64,000 nt of DNA from Carex sylvatica (taxonomy: Eukaryota; Streptophyta; Magnoliopsida; Poales; Cyperaceae), in assembly GCA_964058845.1 (NCBI GenBank), contig CAXKVR010000149.1, positions 62,001-126,000 of the forward strand. Direction: 5' to 3'. Below are positions 1 to 12,326 of this stretch, piece by piece (within the stretch, counting starts at the first letter, position 1; the number at the start of each line of letters is the position of its first letter). Made by a program: the position numbers and the translations under genes. The notes beneath the pieces were generated by a model. That model worked only from the letters and a program-made list of their open reading frames with translations. It was not told the origin of the DNA and made no database searches.

Positions 1-1480
1 CCCCCAACAACAATTAATAGTTAGAGTGTACCGAAACTTTTTAATGAGAAAAAAAAAATATGATCTTTATTTTGAAATGTGTTTGGAGATCAAATTTTAT
101 ATTTTTACAATTTTTACTATTCTTTTTTGATATGTGCAAATCACTGCTTTCATTTTCAGAGATCAAGCAAAAGGAAATATTGAATTTGAGCAGTTTAATT
201 TGATTATTTGAACTTTTAAAATAAAGATACTAAAATAGACAGATAGATATACAAAAACAATGAATCATTTTAATTCTAAAAAGAAATGTTAACAAAGACG
301 CTATCTGAAATAAAATCTTTATATAACATATTCTCTTTCGTATATTATCTGCTGAATTGTAAACCGTGAACTCAATATAATAACACGAAATTCTCTGTCT
401 ATGTCTACGGAGTAATACATGTTTTGTTTTTGAAAATAATATTTAAAAAATATTGTGGTACCGCAGAAAAATAATTTGTGTTTATTCAGGAGTTCTGGCG
501 GAACCGCGGAACCGCGGAACGTAAGTCATTCTAGGGGTGGCTAAGCCACCCCTAATATTTCCAATTTTTTTTTATGAAGTATATATAAATTCAACTAAAA
601 TTTGTATTTTATATATATTAACCACCCCATGTAAAATAGAGAAATATAAAGAGCTTTAATATGTCATTTTTCTAAGTGTCCAAAGTTGGAGCCTTGACAC
701 ATGAAAAAAATAAAAATATTTTTTATCATTTTGAAAAGATGTTAAAATATGAAAGTAAAAGATAATATAAAATAAATAGCAGTGCTTCTAACTTATTTTG
801 GAAGACATGATTACTTAATAAAACATGAAGTTAATAAAAATAAAAATTTTAGAAGCACAAGTTAGAATAGAGAGAAAAAAAATCATCAAAATTAACAAGA
901 TGAAATTAGCACAGGCGACGACAGTTTTTCCCCTATTTTACAAAGTTGATAGTTTTCTCCCTATTTTACAATATCCGATGCATCTCTCTGCTTCTACAAT
1001 AAAATTTTAATTAATTAATTCTCTCCTCAGATTCAGAACAGTCAAGTTCAAAACTTTCGTCCAACTAATTCAAGACAAGGTGAATACTTCAATATTACTA
1101 TTTTTTATTTTTTATGTATATCAAATTTATTTATTCTTTAATTGTTTAGTTTTTTTACCCCATTTATTTCTTCTATTACGAAAAAGAAAGAAAATTGTAT
1201 TATAATTATTGGATTATTTTTTGAAATTCAATTTAAATACTTAGGCCGCATTACTTAATTTTTATTTATTATAACTTTTAGATAAATGTTAATTTTAATA
1301 TTTATTTTTATACTAAATTGTGAAAAATTATATTAGTTTGTGTTACATAGATTTTTGTTTTTATTGGAGTATATTTTATATTTATTTGATCGGTTAGTCT
1401 TCCCTATATACAAAGTTGAGTTTTGCCCCTCATTTGCTTTTCCTTTAGCTACGATCCAAATAAAATGAAAAACTCAAATG
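1..1480. other. AT-rich intergenic DNA, no gene seen
   Basis: No reading frame here has coding character. The stretch is dominated by A/T runs. Positions 60–130 resemble the arms of the foldback elements at 24.7–26.0 kb (the words about a 'tttggaga.caaatttta' core), so part of it may be an old MITE remnant. The only sharp structure is the hairpin at 532–554, listed separately. Confidence 0.6.
532..554. repeat. Perfect 10-bp-arm hairpin with hAT-like end sequence
   Basis: The sequence reads TAGGGGTGGC, then TAA, then GCCACCCCTA, so the two arms are exact reverse complements around a 3-base loop. The arm TAGGGGTGGC is identical to the first ten bases of the hAT element at 41983. It may be a transposon end whose terminal bases are themselves palindromic, or two ends joined head to head. 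No matching far end or TSD was found. Confidence 0.5.
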
Positions 1481-1489
1481 ATTTTTTTT

Positions 1490-1745
1490 TTTTTTTTGCA
1501 AGTCCGTTGGGGAAACCGAACAAGTATCCTCTGTATTAACTCAAAAGAGAATCTTTTGAGTTCTTACATTTCGATCGTATGGTTTTAAACGAAATTAATC
1601 TGATCGTCTGATTTTAACACACGAGCTTTTTAATATTAGTAAAAATCTAGTCTGTATGAATTTTAAAATGAATCGGATGGTCCATATATATTAACTCAAA
1701 AAATTTCTCTTTGAGTTAATGCAGACCTACAGAGAATACGAATTC
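1490..1745. repeat. MITE-like repeat with TTAACTCAAA arms
   Basis: The left part has 'tattaactcaaaagagaatc' and the right part has 'attaactcaaa..atttctc...tttgagttaatgcagac', giving imperfect inverted arms around a core rich in 'aaatt..aatc.gat' words. Related words occur at 12530–12600 and 37985–38030, so this is a dispersed family. No TSD could be fixed. The flanks carry nothing recognisable as coding. Confidence 0.4.
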
Positions 1746-1930
1746 GACGAAAACTAGGCCATATCAGAGCAACTGATACGCTTCAGTTCGGATCGTGGCC
1801 AACATCTACTACTTAATTAATTTTGAAGCGCTTAGTTTGCAAGAAAATGAGTTGAGCAAAGAGCTGCCTCTGCCAAGAAAGAAGAAAATTTTAGCCGACT
1901 TTATCATCTCCTTTCATCTCGTGCTGCAAG

Positions 1931-2851
1931 TAGAGGTGTTATTCAGATGCTATTATATCTGGATTTGTACCCTAAAAGTGTTCGGGTCTGAATTTTGATC
2001 CATATACTTATTTGTTTCAAATCGGGTCGGGTTCGGATCCGAATACCTATCTACCCGTAGAAATTTCGGTTCCAGGTAAATAGATACCCATAACTTATTT
2101 GTAGATTATCAGATCCGGTTCGGATACGGGGTGGTTCCGAATCCGGAGTGAGTATACGTCACAAAAAAAATTAGAAGGATGAAGAGAAAATAACTTTTGA
2201 AAATAAAAATATTGAAGAAGAGATATAATTTTTAGAAAGTAAAATATTGAAGATGACGATTTCCTTTTCTATGGTTTAAAAAATCTATGAATGAAATACT
2301 AATAATTTATAGAAATGACATATGCAATAAATTTTCATTATTATGCAAAGGATATCAAGGCAAATATTGAAGGATGTATTCATAGTAATAAATTTTATTT
2401 AAAAAATTAATGCAGCTGTTATGGAAGGATAAATTTGGCATTCATTTATGTGTATAAACATAACGAATATGTGACTACATTCTATTTTCTCACATTAAAA
2501 AAAGTACTGAACTCACCACAACTTATGCAAAAATTAATATGCAAAGTTGTATTTTTATATATTAATAGTTATTAATATATAATTTATCGGATATTTATAT
2601 GGGTATCGGGTCAGGTTCGGTTATGGGTCGGATAATTAAATGAAACCCATATCCTACCCATTACAGTATCAGTTCCGGTTCAGATTCGGATCGAATATTA
2701 AATTATTAATTTTGTAACCGTATCCATAATTTAATCGGTTATATTTTTAAACCACACCCTATCCAAATTAATTGGATCCGGGTCGGTTCCGGGTTGGATC
2801 CAGTTCGGTTTCGGATCAGATCCGGGTAATCGGGTAAAAGTAGCACCTCTA
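1931..2851. mobile_element. Non-autonomous hAT element (921 bp, TSD GCTGCAAG)
   Basis: It is bounded by the perfect 8-bp direct repeats GCTGCAAG at 1923–1930 and 2852–2859. The ends form an inverted repeat: TAGAGGTGTTA on the left and TAGCACCTCTA on the right. The subterminal regions are full of short 'cgggtcgggttcgg' and 'ggatccg' motifs on both sides, as expected for hAT transposase binding regions, while the middle is AT-rich. There is no transposase frame, so it must have been moved in trans. The 8-bp TSD and TAG...CTA ends are hallmarks of the hAT superfamily. Confidence 0.88.
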
Positions 2852-2859
2852 GCTGCAAG

Positions 2860-3224
2860 CCTCTTTAACACTACCCATATTCTTCCTCTTATCTCTCCGC
2901 CAGCAAGCCTCCTAAGCTCCATCCTCGTCTCTCACTCCCCCTCGGGGGAGCGGGGATCCGCACCGACAACCCTTTTCCTCATCTTCTTCTTTTCCTTCTT
3001 CATTCTCTCCTCCGGCATCTTTCACTTTCGTCCACACCGCTTTCTCTTCAAAAAATCATAGTCGCCAGCAAGCGCTACTCGTTCCTGCCCCCCTATCTAG
3101 CACCTATCCATCGAGAGAAGAAAAAGTTGACGATAGTAGCCCTAGTCGTCATCTCTCTTGTCTATCGGCGTCTTCTCTTCCTTCGCCATTGTTGAGAGAA
3201 TTAAAGACAGTTGGCGGCAATAGT
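2860..3224. other. Pyrimidine-rich stretch of unknown nature
   Basis: This is the right flank of the hAT element and is rich in CT/TTC runs with some GC-rich words ('ctccccctcgggggagcgg', 'cgccagcaagcgctactcg'). It resembles a gene leader in composition but has no long frame or recognisable protein. It could be the relic 5' part of a gene interrupted by the hAT element and the repeat that follows. This is a guess. Confidence 0.3.
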
Positions 3225-4870
3225 TTTAGTGTTGTGTATTTTAGGTATATGATTATTGGTCAATTTAATACACTTTTTTTACTTTTAAATTTATAAAACC
3301 TTAGTACACAATAATAGATCAGTTGCAAGTATACAATCTATTATTGTAGTAGTTTAGGTATCGATCCAAAGACAACGAAAAATATTATGTTTTACTAAAT
3401 TAATTAATTCTAAAATAGTACAATAAAAGTAAATTGGGGGGGGGGGGGGGGAGGGGGAGTTCTTTGCAAATTTATTTTGTGGGTTCAATACCCGAAGTGA
3501 GTGTTGAATTTAAATAAAATAATTTAAAACAAACAAATAAAAGGAGTTTTGTGATTTAATGAGATAGAAGTCTAGGGACTTTCGGCATACAATCACTTGG
3601 TCAAATCAGCACTAAGTTGGTTTCTAAATTCATGTTTGTAATTATGGGGTTCCTAAGCCTTAAATATCAAAAAGGGTCACTTTCGTGAATTAATGACGTG
3701 CCTAGATAATTCGAATTTCACGATTAAGTTCTTCACCCTAGCTATCTAGACCATAAGCACAAGTTAGCCTAGTTTATCCCTAAATATCAATACTTCACGA
3801 TTAAGTTCTTCATATCAATATTTGATTCAATTCTAGGGGTCCCAATCAAATATGAGGCTTCACGATTAAGTCCTTCACCTCAATTCAATCTTTGTTTCTT
3901 GTGGTTCCGGACTAAGAAATAGATTTGGTCATTTCTAATCTTAATCCTAAGGTTATTCATGTATACAATTTGGTACCATCAATTATTTGATCCTAGCACT
4001 TTAAGTTTGTTAAAACTAAATGAGACACTAATTAACAACCACACAAATCATATAAGCACATGAATTATAAAATCATCAAGAACAAACTGCAAGCAAACAA
4101 TCATCATAGAGAAAAATATCAAACTAAGGTAGATTTTAACACAAGTTCATGTTTAAAGCCTAAGCCCCTAGAGAGAAAATTTATTCCCTCATGGGTGCGT
4201 TATCATTCAAGAGAAATACAAAAGTAAACATGATAAAAACTAAGAAAACAAGAAAGAGAATAGAATACACCTTTCTTCTTGCTTGCTGCCCCTTGTCTTC
4301 ACTTTGTTTACTCAAGCAATCCTTCAATCCTTCGCTCCAATCGCCTTGAATCACTTGCAGAAGATAGAAAAAATGTAGAAAGATGTGTAAAATAAAAGCT
4401 AACTTGAAAGATGATTTCTCCTGCTGCCTCCCTGCCAATATATAGTAATTTCTCTGTCTTGGAAAGCAATCATCTCGAATATGGCAGCAAATCTAAAAAT
4501 ATATCGCAAAATAAGGCAAGATTGGCATTGGTGCGGCCTTCATAAAATATGTGCGGCCTGCACCAGATGGAAAGTCGACTGAATTTCTGAAAATTGGTGT
4601 GGCCCACATAAAATATTGCACAGGCCGCAAAACTCTCTTTCTCAGATGGAGACAACTTGATTTAATTTCGAAATTCATTTTTCGCTTCAATTTTATTTCG
4701 TGCGGCCTTCAAAAAAATTTGTGCAGCCTTCACAAAATTCTTGCAGCCCGCACCAGCCAGTGGTTTTACTCTATTTGCTTGATTTCTGCAAATTAAACAA
4801 GACAAAAGCAGTAACTTAGATCTTTGATTTCTATGTTAAACTTAGCTAAAATACGAGAAATTTGGCATAG
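3225..4870 (+). repeat. Unclassified dispersed repeat, copy A
   Basis: It begins near 'tttaggtatatgattattgg' and ends near 'gagaaatttggcatag'. Its early part has the block 'gttgcaagtatacaatct' followed by 'tttaggtatcgatccaaag'. The reverse complement of 30055–31580 carries the same blocks in the same order ('gttgcaagtgcacaac', 'tttaggtatcgatccaaag', 'agcccctagagagga', 'aatttggtgca'), so the two are inverted copies of one family. Internal features are a run of about twenty G at 3437, three copies of 'ttcacgattaagttcttcac' or close variants at about 3718, 3795 and 3858, and several GCGGCC/GCAGCC words at 4530–4760. There is no coding sequence. The class is uncertain. Confidence 0.65.
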
Positions 4871-6195
4871 TTTTTGAGATTAAACCATTGTTAAAAGTAT
4901 ATATAATTGAGGTTTATCAGCTAGTTGTGGGCTCTCCTCTCTTTTTGCACTCCCACTATCGCGACACCCTGTCTTCTCCGCCTGCAACTCAAATAAAATA
5001 AAATATATGTATCTTTCTCTTTGGTCGCTAGCTAGCCAATACTGAAGGTTATCGGTGTCTACCACTAACGGACATGATTTGTTTCTTTTGTTGTTTTAGT
5101 GTTTGTGTTGTTAGATGTTGATGTTTTTTAGATATTGATATAGTTTGGATGATGTTTTGGATATAGAACGATAGATATATTTTACATTTTAATTAATAAA
5201 AATTATACTTGACAGCTACCGTCAAAGTTTCAAAAAAAATAAATTACGTGTCAGTACCGTGCCCAACTGGAATTCAATCCAGTTCGATACCCGACAGTAA
5301 TTTCTTTGAATCTTGACCGTGCTTTAACCAGATATAAATCTCAAAACAGACTCCTATTATTATTATAATAGACACTGAATTCTAATCGCTCAACTGGAAT
5401 TGTGTCATGTTTATTTGAGGATACGGACTCGCTCACAGAATTAATTTTTATTTCCCCTTAAAATGAAAAGGAAAAATGGAGGAGAAAGCAAATTCAAAGG
5501 AAAAAGAAATACGGAAACGGCCCCACGTTAATAGGGGTACGATTGGAAATGGCAAGAATAGTGTATTCTATTAGATGCATAATTATTTTCCGATACAAAT
5601 GTGGTTAATGCATGGCCACGGTAGCAGCCTGCCAGCCAGGTGCATTATGTCATGGCCCATTCTGGCATCCTGGGACCCGATGAGTACAAGATCCAAACTG
5701 TTTTATTTCAGATTCCATCTCTTGACCTAATTTCTATTCATGGTTATCTTTTTGTAAAGAGAAAATAAAATAAAATAAAAGGGTTCATTTGTGGTTTGGA
5801 GTCATTGTCTTTTTGACACCACTGATTTAACATCACCCCGGTACACAAATTCTAACCCCATATTGACTTATGTTGAGTGTAACTGTAAGAGTAGACTATT
5901 CAGCCACAAATTTAATTTACCTTACAGCTTGGTCCCAATTTTTAGCTTTTCATTGTAATCTTCTCTTTTCTTCTTTAGTTCTTTCTTTACTTAATTACTA
6001 CTATAATTTTTTCTTTTGGTAGTTTTGCGTGGTTATATATATATACCTGACAAAGTAATTTTTGTTTATACAGAGTAATTGAGATCCCCCCAAATCAAGA
6101 CTAATGCTCATTAAACTAATGAAATGTCCCTATTTAACATTAAATTGAAATGACTTGAGGTCTTGAGGCAGTGGAGAAATTGAACCCTTTTTTAT
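4871..6195. other. Intergenic DNA, nothing recognised
   Basis: No gene, tRNA or bounded transposon was seen. The sequence between about 5180 and 5340 has short repeats of 'cagttcgatacc'/'ccaactggaattca', but no element could be delimited. Confidence 0.5.
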
Positions 6196-6199
6196 GGGC

Positions 6200-6465
6200 T
6201 CCTTTTACTGAATCCGTATCCTCTCCGGTATTGTAGAGGATGATTCTCACTTTATGGTTTCATATTCAATTTCAACCGGTTTGATATTCGAGCCGCAATA
6301 GGAGGCAGTATTTTTGAGCTTTGAGATTCGTGCCAAGTTAAAAATAATAGTTCAGGTCTAGTAATTGAAAAAGATTTCCTTATCAGGTATTGGAGAGGAT
6401 GTGAATTCCCTTTTACTAACCAATGACCGTGCAAATGAATTGTCCCATCAATTATCACTCACCAC
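6200..6465. repeat. Foldback-like MITE remnant ('tatcctctcc...ttggagaggatg')
   Basis: The left end 'gaatccgtatcctctccgg' and the right part 'ggtattggagaggatgtgaattccc' are inverted relatives of each other. The same ends appear at 12586–12625 ('gaattcacatcctctccaat', 'acctgataaggaaatctttt'). This is a short dispersed inverted-repeat element without coding capacity. Confidence 0.45.
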
Positions 6466-6469
6466 TTCG

Positions 6470-6666
6470 GAGTAGGTCCGATGCCCATTGGACCTACTTT
6501 GGTTCGATGGGTGATCTGACTATCCAATTGCATCAATAATCGTGCGCTCCTATTAAAATTCATATGAGTTTTTATCAATTTTTGTGCGCACAGATCTTAA
6601 TGCGAATCGTACGGTGATAGAGCTAATTGAACCTAAAAGTAGGTCCAATGCCCATCGGATCTACTC
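6470..6666. repeat. MITE with GAGTAGGTCC...GGATCTACTC ends (copy 1)
   Basis: The left arm reads GAGTAGGTCCGATGCCCAT and the right arm reads ATGCCCATCGGATCTACTC, each also nearly palindromic in itself. The interior includes 'tgtgcgcacagatctta'. A second copy lies in the opposite orientation 26 bp away and a third lies at 15096–15275. Confidence 0.6.
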
Positions 6667-6691
6667 CTATCTCTTCACTCACACGAGAATA

Positions 6692-6867
6692 GAGTAGGTC
6701 TAATGGGCATCGGACCTACTTTTGAGTCCAATAAGCTCCAATATTATTTGATTCGCTTTAAGATCTGTGCGCATGGGAATTGAAATAGACTGAATAAATT
6801 TTAAAGTGGATCGGACAGTGATTGAACCAATCGAATCAAAATAGGTCCTATGACATCGGACCTACTC
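6692..6867. repeat. MITE with GAGTAGGTC...CCTACTC ends (copy 2, inverted)
   Basis: It has the same ends as the element at 6470–6666, and its interior ('aagatctgtgcgca') is the reverse complement of that copy's interior. The pair is therefore head to head, separated by about 25 bp. Confidence 0.6.
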
Positions 6868-8234
6868 TTCTCTCTCACACCTCCTCGGTCTTATTTAAAT
6901 TGATATTATGTTTTTCTTTTTGGATTTTTGAAAAAAAGCTTCATCGGTAAGATAATAATGCAAGGAACACCAGTTCATTATTCATTAAACCGGGAAATTG
7001 GCATCATAGAGCTGACAGTGCGGTGCATGATTAAATGTGAAAGTTTCAGTTGCGCCATACCAAAGTTAGAATAAGCACAAAATGGCCTCTTCCCATCGAC
7101 TTATTTCAAAATTACAAAATGGTCGCTCAAGAAACTTCACCACTCAAGATTCTTTCAGTAAAGAACTTTTGAGAAAAAAAAAAAGGTTCTTTGTGAAGGT
7201 CTTAGTGTCTCACTTGTTTCATTGTGATGTATTTTTAATTTATTATCACAATATCCAATTCGGCAAACCTTTTACCCCCATTTCATATTTGATTATAAGA
7301 GTCCTACATCTCTTTCCGTAATACTCCACATCATCTTTTGTTTGATCAAGAGCAGTGGTACTCAAGTTCACAGCAGCTCTGTAACACAAACCTTTTTATA
7401 GAAGAATTAATATTTCAATAATAATTTCCTGGAGGATAACATTAAGCCATATATATTGTATAAGCTTAAAACTATTCCACCAGGTGGTCAGCTTGATCAG
7501 AAAACAATTAGATCAACTCAAAACGACTAAATTTGAACCGGTAATCTTGATCAATAGTTAGGTTTCATCATTTCCGACCGATCAAATACTTTTTGAAATT
7601 AAATTCATGATGTTAATAATAGTTCTACTCTTATTTTGTTGTTAGCTCCTGTATGATTTTTTTTTTTTGTAGTTTTGATGGTAAGGTCTAAGATCAAATT
7701 AATTTAGATGGAACTAACGAATCGCCCATATCGATGACGGAGACATCATAATATAAATTAAATTTTGCATTAAATAAGCAACAGTAGTGAGGAGACAAGT
7801 TAATAATTTCAGGCTGAATTATTGAACTTGAATAAAAATAAATGTTGTTCAGGTATCACAAGGATTTTGTCTTCAGTGACTGAGGGGATCCCCTAACCTG
7901 CACATCTGTCCCCATCTAACCAATAGAAATAGACCGGGTACTGCTTTTTCATTATTAATTTGCCACTGTCATAAGGTACTAAAGTTGTTGCCAAAACAAC
8001 CAAGAAAAACAAAGGCTATGAAAATTAAACAGACGGAAGTCATATTTTCTCATGATAAAAAAAATTCACCTCACAAGACGACAAACAAAATATTAATTTA
8101 TTTAAGGTAAAAACTTTTATCTTTTCTTTCCAAAGTCGTGACAATTTTATAGAAACTTAAAATTAAATATACATATCTAAGAACGAAAAGCTAACAACAA
8201 AATTGATTCCCATATACCGCAACCCCAACCCCCG
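6868..8234. other. Intergenic DNA downstream of DEG14, nothing recognised
   Basis: AT-rich sequence without a supported gene. The short frame at 7082–7321 is not conserved-looking and lies in low-complexity sequence. Confidence 0.5.
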
Positions 8235-8420
8235 AATTCATATCACCTAAGGTGCCTCAAATTTTGAGTTTAGATCTGGCCGTTCGATTTTTTTTTACAC
8301 GAATAATAAAGGGGGTCTCATGCATTCCACCTCTAGTCGGATTGGTCTGAATTCTGATCGGACCGTACAGATCCAAATTCAAAATTTGGATTTTATCATA
8401 TCAGATCTTCATCTCATGGC
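8235..8420. repeat. Degenerate MITE related to the one at 19488–19624
   Basis: It shares 'tgagtttagatctgg' and the core words 'gcattccacctc' / 'cagaattctgatc' with the bounded element at 19488–19624, partly in opposite order. The ends are worn and no TSD is clear. It lies about 100 bp beyond the DEG14 stop codon, within or just past its probable 3' UTR. Confidence 0.45.
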
Positions 8421-8514
8421 ACTAAAAGCCCTTTTGCAAAAATAAAAGGAAACTAGTTTCTTAGCAGAAATGAACAATCTGTGAGCAAAATGATAATTGA
8501 AATACCAATATATA

Positions 8515-11500
8515 TCAGCTAGACTTTGCCTCCTCAGGTACTACTGTCAGGTTCACATACTTATTGCCTCGCCGCACAACAACCGCTCTTAAAGGCACCC
8601 CAACCCTGTCGCCCATTATATGCACAATCTGCAATTATATTTGTGAATTACTTAAATATAACTTAATAAAGTTCAATTAGTCACAGAGACAGGACTTCAC
8701 AAATCTGAAAGATCTTACCTCATTGATGGATTCAACAGGTTTTCCATCGAAGGAAACAACAACATCATTGGCCCGGAACCCAGCACGATCACCTGGGGAT
8801 CCTGGAATAACCTGCTCAATAATTACACAAACTACTTCATATTGCATTTATCAAGGAACCTTGAGAGCAAAGGTGCTACAAAGTAGGGAGAGATTCATGC
8901 TTCTGCATTTCTTATGTTTATTCTTACACCAGGTTGCTTCTAAATGGTTACTGAATCCAACATTGGACTTTATTAATCCAATATATCAGGTCCGATGGTA
9001 GGTGCCCATATCGTATTAAAAATCTAATAGGGGAAAGGATAGAATCAGGTCTAAGGGTCTTTCAGATAGGTGTTACAAGGTAAGCTCACTTATAATTGAA
9101 TAAAAAGGTCGATTAACAAAACGAGAACTTCTGATATTAATTATGAAGAAAACAAATCATTTTTTTAAATTTATTGCACTTTCTGAGTACCAATGGTGAA
9201 TGTTCTTACCAAGTAATAAACATAATTGTAATATGCAAGGTCAACTGCACCAGGTTGGATTGGGTAATGAAGGTAAACCATACCTTGCCAGATACAGTGT
9301 CAGGTCCAGTTAAAGCCAGGGATAAGCTTAGATATACTAGACATATAACCCTACCTGATGATACTAAGTTACTAACTGCCAACTGGTTATATCTTTGGGA
9401 CTATGTCTACCTGATTTTAAGGGTATACAGGTTGATTCTGGTTAGTGTCTGATACTCTGATTTATGTCAGTGTCAAGACCAAAAAAAAGAGCAAAAGTAG
9501 CACTTCTACTTATATAAGTGATCAACTTTGTTTTAATGAAAGAAAATGAAATACCATGGGAACAAGAACGCCCCGGTCGACATCAGGAAACTTCTGATCC
9601 CTCTCTTTAAGCTGAGAAATAATCATTGCATTGAGGTCGAGCATCTTTAGGCCTAGCCAAGGCCTCATCACTTTCCTGCACAATTCAATTCAAACAACCA
9701 ATTAACAGAACAAGTTTTCAATCCTTAAAATGAAATTTTGAAATGCAACACTGTAGTACCCTCTTTTTCTGAAATGCTCCATTATTTTGGCAACTACATC
9801 TATCGGCACTGCAAAGCTTAAACCATCTGCTGCCATGACTTTCATCACATTCATTCCAACAATTTCCCCATCTAGATTAACTAGAGGTCCCCCAGAGTTT
9901 CCCTATAAGCAAATTCATAACATAACCAATTTAATTCAACAAATTTTGCAAAAGAAACTACTGAGAAAAAGGTGTCCAATCTGATTGGTAAATTGAGAAG
10001 TTCAGAAGTAATCAACCTGATTAATTGCACAATCAGTCTGAATAAACTCTCTACCAACTCCTTCAAAGCCTAGATCACTACCTTTTCGGTTAACACAGCT
10101 AAATAACAAAAGAAGCAAAAAGAGATTAGTTAATTTGCAAACAAAAAATGATACAAAGCCAATACCATACAAAATGGAAGTGCATCATTTGCTTCTCTTA
10201 ATATATTTGGGTAATAGGTAGGAAATAAAGTCTACCATGTATTTCATGAAGACATACAAATAAATAAAATCAATAAAAAGATAATATGGATAACAAAATC
10301 AGCTAGTAAAAAGAAATCATCAATTCAGCATTGATACCCTAAAGATAAAAATAATAAACTAGACTTTAGCAAGACAGTAGTCCACAACAAGAGCAAAATA
10401 CCTTACAATACCAGCTGTGATGGTGTTCTGCAAAGACAAAGGGCAGCCAAGAGCAACAACCCAATCACCTGGTCTGAGATTTGCTGAGTTACCAAACCTA
10501 GCTGATGGCAAAGGGGTGTTGGATTTGATTTTCACAATTGCCACGTCAGAATGGTGATCAGCATTGACAACACGGCCTTCAAAACTACGACCATCTTGTA
10601 GCATCACAGTTACCTACTATTATTTGATCTTATCAAGAATCAATCAGGCAATGCAGCGTTGGATTTCAGTAACAATTTTGGCAGTGTTCGTTTTGTGTTT
10701 AATGAACTGAAATAGGTTATTTAATGTTTGAGCAGTGACGGAGATACAATGCATGATTGATGCTTCACTGAGGCAAAGTCACAGTAATTGAGGCTTAATA
10801 AAATAACCAAAGCCTGCTTTATAGTTTAATTGCAGAATTTATTAGGGGGTACTACAGTACCAGTTCCATTCTAAATCTGATTTGATTGAATAATTGATCT
10901 GGGGGAACTAAAACACTGGTACAATTCTTAATCTAATTTGAGTATTTGACAGTGGCAGGTATGGACAGGCAGCAGTTAAAGCTAAAAAAAAGTACGCACA
11001 TTATGTATGTGACTGGTAAGGAGAGTAACTTTCTTCGGCAGTGAATACTAAATTTTTATTTCAAAATGAGATGTACTCATGTACACAAGAAGCCTGTGGC
11101 TGTGGATGGAATCCATGGTGTGCAAATTGCTCCCCGAAAAACTTTTACAATTAACTAAACTCATGCTAAGCAAGGCATGTTTTCTGATTAACCTTTAAAC
11201 AAGACAGATAATACAAGTACAATTGTACATACATTTCCTTTGTTATAGGCTTTTCCATTATGAAAATCTGCCACGACATGGGCACATGTCAGAATCGTCC
11301 CATCAGGGTCAACGATTGTGCCGGACCCAATGCCCCTTCCAAAACCTCCTAAAGCACAAATTTAATTCATCAGTATTTGACAGTCTAGTACAAAAGAAGT
11401 ATGTGCAAATTGCAAACCTTGTGATATGGAAATATTGACAACAGCAGGAGAAACAACAGATGCTGCATTGGCAATTGAATTCTTCCTCAGACATCCTTTA

Positions 11501-12326
11501 CCGCACTTGCAATCATCCTTGTCGGCATCTGTTGGTGGGGCCGTGCTGCCAACAAATTGATGCTGAGAAGGAAACCCCAATCCTACATGTAATTTGTTCA
11601 TAAATGTTAACAAGTGAATGGATTTCATCCCATGACGTCAAGGTTTCCCATGATCATTTTTGGTACTTCTTAAATATATCTAATTGGTTTGTTGCATAAG
11701 CCTCAACTGAGCTCTGGATAAGTTCAAACATGTTCCTGTCTCCATTCCTGCGTTTTATATTAAACAACCAATCACTAAATGAGTTAAACCATTACAGAAA
11801 CTAGACAATCTTAACGGGGGATGAACTAACATGATACCTTCACCGCACTGATGGAAAAGGTAAGAAACTGTCAAATTGGTTCTTCAATTTTACCCTGTTA
11901 ATTAACTCGCAAATTATATTCCATTCTTACATGTGATATAGAGATTTAGTAAAATAATTCTATGAACCGATAGAAAAAAAGAAGAAAAAAAAAAGAGAGA
12001 GAGAGAGAAAATCAGAAACCTCCAGCAGATATAGGAAAGGAGGAAGTGATGCCAATATCTTTCCACAGATTACGCACTGGCAGAGAAATGGAGAAACTAG
12101 CTGCTCGAAAGGCAAAAGGAAACAACATAAAGATCACAGTGATGGTAATATGCATATCAAAAGAAACGCAAATATGCAACAAAATGGAAAGGAACGAGAT
12201 ATTACCGCTCGTGTAGTCGGGAGGACTGGAAAAGGAGGCGAAGTCCCCCGCCGCCGAGATAGCGGAGAGGAGGGCTACGGCGGCGCCGGCGGTCCGGTGA
12301 GGTTTCTTGAGGAGGAAGCGCAGCAT
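8515..12326 (-). CDS. DEG14: DEG14-like HtrA serine protease with PDZ domain
   Basis: This is a trypsin-fold protease of the Deg/HtrA family, closest in remembered sequence to Arabidopsis Do-like protease 14 (At5g27660). It probably degrades damaged proteins. Ten exons join in one frame: 12326–12206, 12100–12020, 11582–11418, 11348–11233, 10613–10402, 10098–10017, 9902–9760, 9675–9555, 8811–8719 and 8628–8515, giving 1248 nt or 415 codons plus stop. All introns are GT–AG. The catalytic triad is visible: His146 in TCAHVV, Asp184 in HHSDVAIV, Ser262 in GNSGGP. A C-terminal PDZ domain (about 320–405) includes [10 protein letters not shown]. The N-terminus is Arg/Lys-containing, then Ala-rich and hydrophobic, suggesting a targeting or membrane-anchor segment. 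The compartment is not proven. Residues 92–98 hold a C-x-C-x3-C cluster. The start at MLRFLLKK is the first Met that fits an N-terminal targeting peptide, but a longer in-frame ORF extends upstream. The exon 1 boundary is the least certain. Confidence 0.93.
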
